A DNA stretch of 64,000 nt from assembly GCF_000296775.1 (NCBI RefSeq), contig NZ_AJLE01000002.1:62001-126000 (forward strand), read 5' to 3'. This stretch comes from Sulfurovum sp. AR (GTDB taxonomy: Bacteria > Campylobacterota > Campylobacteria > Campylobacterales > Sulfurovaceae). Numbering within the stretch: the first letter of the stretch is position 1; each line of letters opens with the position of its first letter. The translations under genes and the position numbers were made by a program. Positions 62,860-64,000 of this stretch are shown one piece after another. The notes below the pieces were generated by a model. The model was not told the DNA's origin. It searched no databases and was given only the letters and a program-made list of their open reading frames with translations.

Positions 62860-62886
62860 CCTTATAAAATATATAACTTTATGAGG
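62860..62886. repeat. 27-bp palindromic repeat, copy R9
   Basis: Arms CCTTATAAA / TTTATGAGG around ATATATAAC, preceded by TTAAAA. Its core matches R8 at 25 of 27 positions. It is the last copy seen; the unit to its right extends to or past the window edge. Confidence 0.88.
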
Positions 62887-62927
62887 ATTTCTCACCTGTT
62901 GTATTTCTTGTAATAGCTGGACATTTT

Positions 62928-62936
62928 TTGTATACT
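62928..62936 (+). promoter_or_regulatory. candidate -10 region before the last gene
   Basis: TTGTATACT gives a TATACT -10 box (62931-62936) preceded by a T6 tract, 75 bases before the start at 63011. It shares only the TATACT core with the cassette motif. Confidence 0.35.
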
Positions 62937-63010
62937 ACAAATGCTTCAAAAAGGGGAGAAAGTACATTTAGTTCCTCTAATAACATAGTTAGGAAAACAT
63001 AATGAGCTCC

Positions 63011-63955
63011 ATGATACATCCAATAAGAGTAATACTTTTAATTGCCATCTTATTCGCCACTCTTTACTCAGACACCTGTAGTCATGATGTGAGATTGAAA
63101 GCAAAAAGCATTGGTGGTTCAATGTACGTAAAGTTTAGAATGAGAGATGCCAATAACTATTATAAAATAAAGCAAAAAAAAGCAACGGAACTACGTTATA
63201 TCACACACATTTTACTTAAAAAAGGTGAGAATGTCCTCTATGATGCATCGACATCTGATAGTGTATTCCCACTGCAAACAATCTCTTTATATGCCGATAA
63301 TACGAATGAATCAAATACACTGCAAGCCATTATCACCTACAATACAGGTGAGCAGCTCAAATGTTCTAAGCCAATCAATCAAAGTACTCTAGAAAAGCCT
63401 AAACTTGTACAAAATCCCTCTAATGTCAAAGAGGATCATAGATCTGTCGATTATCACACTACTCACCCAAATCTTTGGGAAGCAACCAGTTTCGAAGAGG
63501 CCATTAAAATACTCTACGGCACTTCTGATGTGATAAAAACAAAGAATAAGGCCTATTCCCCTTGGGATCACGAATCAGACGACCCTAAACTCGCAGTAAG
63601 CGGAGATGGTGAATACTTTCATATATCTGCTGTACCTGAAGTAGAATCATTAATGGTTCTAGCCTCTTATAGGGAAAAGGTTGTCCAATACATCATAAGA
63701 ATTCCGGAAAATAATGGTATCGGCTTTCCCATAACTGTACCAATTAACGAAAAGAATTTTACATCCGATCTGCGCTCGTTTACAACACCAACTAGCCAAT
63801 TTAAATTTACAGGATATACTAAACCTTCTACAGTTTCCATTGTATATCGTTTACGAAATGGCAAAGTGTATCGGCAGGATTTTTCGACATCTGGAATATC
63901 GTTTTGTGAACCGCAAAGAACGTATCTTTATGTTGAACTGAAGAATGCAAATTAA
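63011..63955 (+). CDS. hypothetical secreted/periplasmic protein
   Basis: A 314-residue protein with a signal peptide (HPIRVILLIAILFATLYS) and a mostly beta-strand body. The first domain (DVRLKAKSIGGSMYVKFRMRDANNYYKI ... LQAIITYN) and the last (VAVSGDG-like AVSGDGEYFHISAVPEVESLMVL ... YVELKN) look like two immunoglobulin-like or SoxZ-like sandwiches; I do not assign a family. Two Cys near the start and two later may form disulfides. ATG 63011 starts closest to the signal peptide; an ATG at 63002 is also possible. It is complete within the window. Confidence 0.65.
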   Translation: MIHPIRVILLIAILFATLYSDTCSHDVRLKAKSIGGSMYVKFRMRDANNYYKIKQKKATELRYITHILLKKGENVLYDASTSDSVFPLQTISLYADNTNESNTLQAIITYNTGEQLKCSKPINQSTLEKPKLVQNPSNVKEDHRSVDYHTTHPNLWEATSFEEAIKILYGTSDVIKTKNKAYSPWDHESDDPKLAVSGDGEYFHISAVPEVESLMVLASYREKVVQYIIRIPENNGIGFPITVPINEKNFTSDLRSFTTPTSQFKFTGYTKPSTVSIVYRLRNGKVYRQDFSTSGISFCEPQRTYLYVELKNAN

Positions 63956-64000
63956 AATATTTATAAATAGTATTTTAAACGTTAACTCACCTTTTAGTTA

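Noticed and set aside
54528-62886. CRISPR array interpretation of the repeated palindromes
   Set aside because: Spacing ranges from 54 to about 2860 bases, the intervals contain complete genes, and no cas gene is present.
54528-62886. Classical integron attC array
   Set aside because: Only R5 and R7 (and R1) contain core-like RYYYAAC/GTTRRRY; the GTTATAT copies do not fit, and most copies are single sites without a paired partner within 150 bases. The recombinase also lacks the usual integron-integrase length. Kept only as a comparison.
54528-62886. Repeats as ordinary bidirectional terminators
   Set aside because: The A4/T4 flanks fit, but R5, R6 and R9 lie upstream of genes rather than at 3' ends, the stems have only two G-C pairs, and conservation of the centre is not needed for a terminator. 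It remains the main competing explanation.

Overview
The window is AT-rich, gene-dense DNA from a bacterium that is most likely a Campylobacterota member of the Sulfurovum/Sulfurimonas kind. That placement is an inference from codon and protein style, a NifJ-type pyruvate oxidoreductase, a PUA-less ProB, the AmmeMemoRadiSam genes and NarK/MscS/P-type ATPase homologues. I see no rRNA, tRNA or CRISPR array.

Left part (1-15.9 kb). After the last codons of trpB, a long + strand run (689-9707) encodes an SDR oxidoreductase, NTF2-like protein, small HNH-like protein, GPH-type MFS symporter, ICMT-like methyltransferase, lipocalin, flavin amine-oxidase-like protein, DUF1365, cyclopropane-fatty-acid synthase, DUF3833 lipoprotein, glutathione peroxidase and a TIGR01777 epimerase. 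Most start codons overlap the preceding stop. This matches a membrane-lipid modification and oxidative-stress cluster known in Proteobacteria. It is followed by a ferrochelatase gene broken by a -1 frame change at an A-AAA-AAG slippery site, a carotenoid-desaturase-like flavoprotein, a LytS/LytTR two-component pair and proB.

Middle (15.9-45 kb). There is a nifJ plus DHOD-like pair. Next comes an ion-transport block: CPA antiporter, P-type ATPase, MgtC/DUF4010, PsiE and a second P-type ATPase with an altered ion site. A tightly overlapped five-gene minus-strand operon encodes a LolA-like carrier, two FtsX/LolC-type permeases, a LolD-like ATPase and an outer-membrane barrel. After a GGDEF/EAL protein come AmrS, Memo and a PCMT-like protein under a textbook sigma70 promoter. 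A small metal-related operon (bacterioferritin, GDCCVxC protein, CDF exporter) and a Sir2 deacetylase with an apparently leaderless mRNA close this part.

Right part (45-64 kb). katG, a rhodanese, NarK, MscS, an AraC regulator, an aminotransferase and a GNAT protein lead into an accessory region. From about 54.5 kb, a 26-27 bp palindromic repeat with arms CCTTATAA / TTATAAGG occurs eight times (a ninth copy lies at 45.8 kb). The copies separate units of one to a few unrelated genes in either orientation: tautomerase plus methyltransferase, a 47-residue secreted peptide, metE, a broken DUF1851 immunity-like gene with an ankyrin protein and a small tyrosine recombinase, an Imm44-like gene, and several unknowns. 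Several units carry their own promoter with a shared 16-bp motif. This looks like a mobile cassette array built on palindromic sites, with a recombinase inside it, and is the strongest candidate for an undescribed system here.
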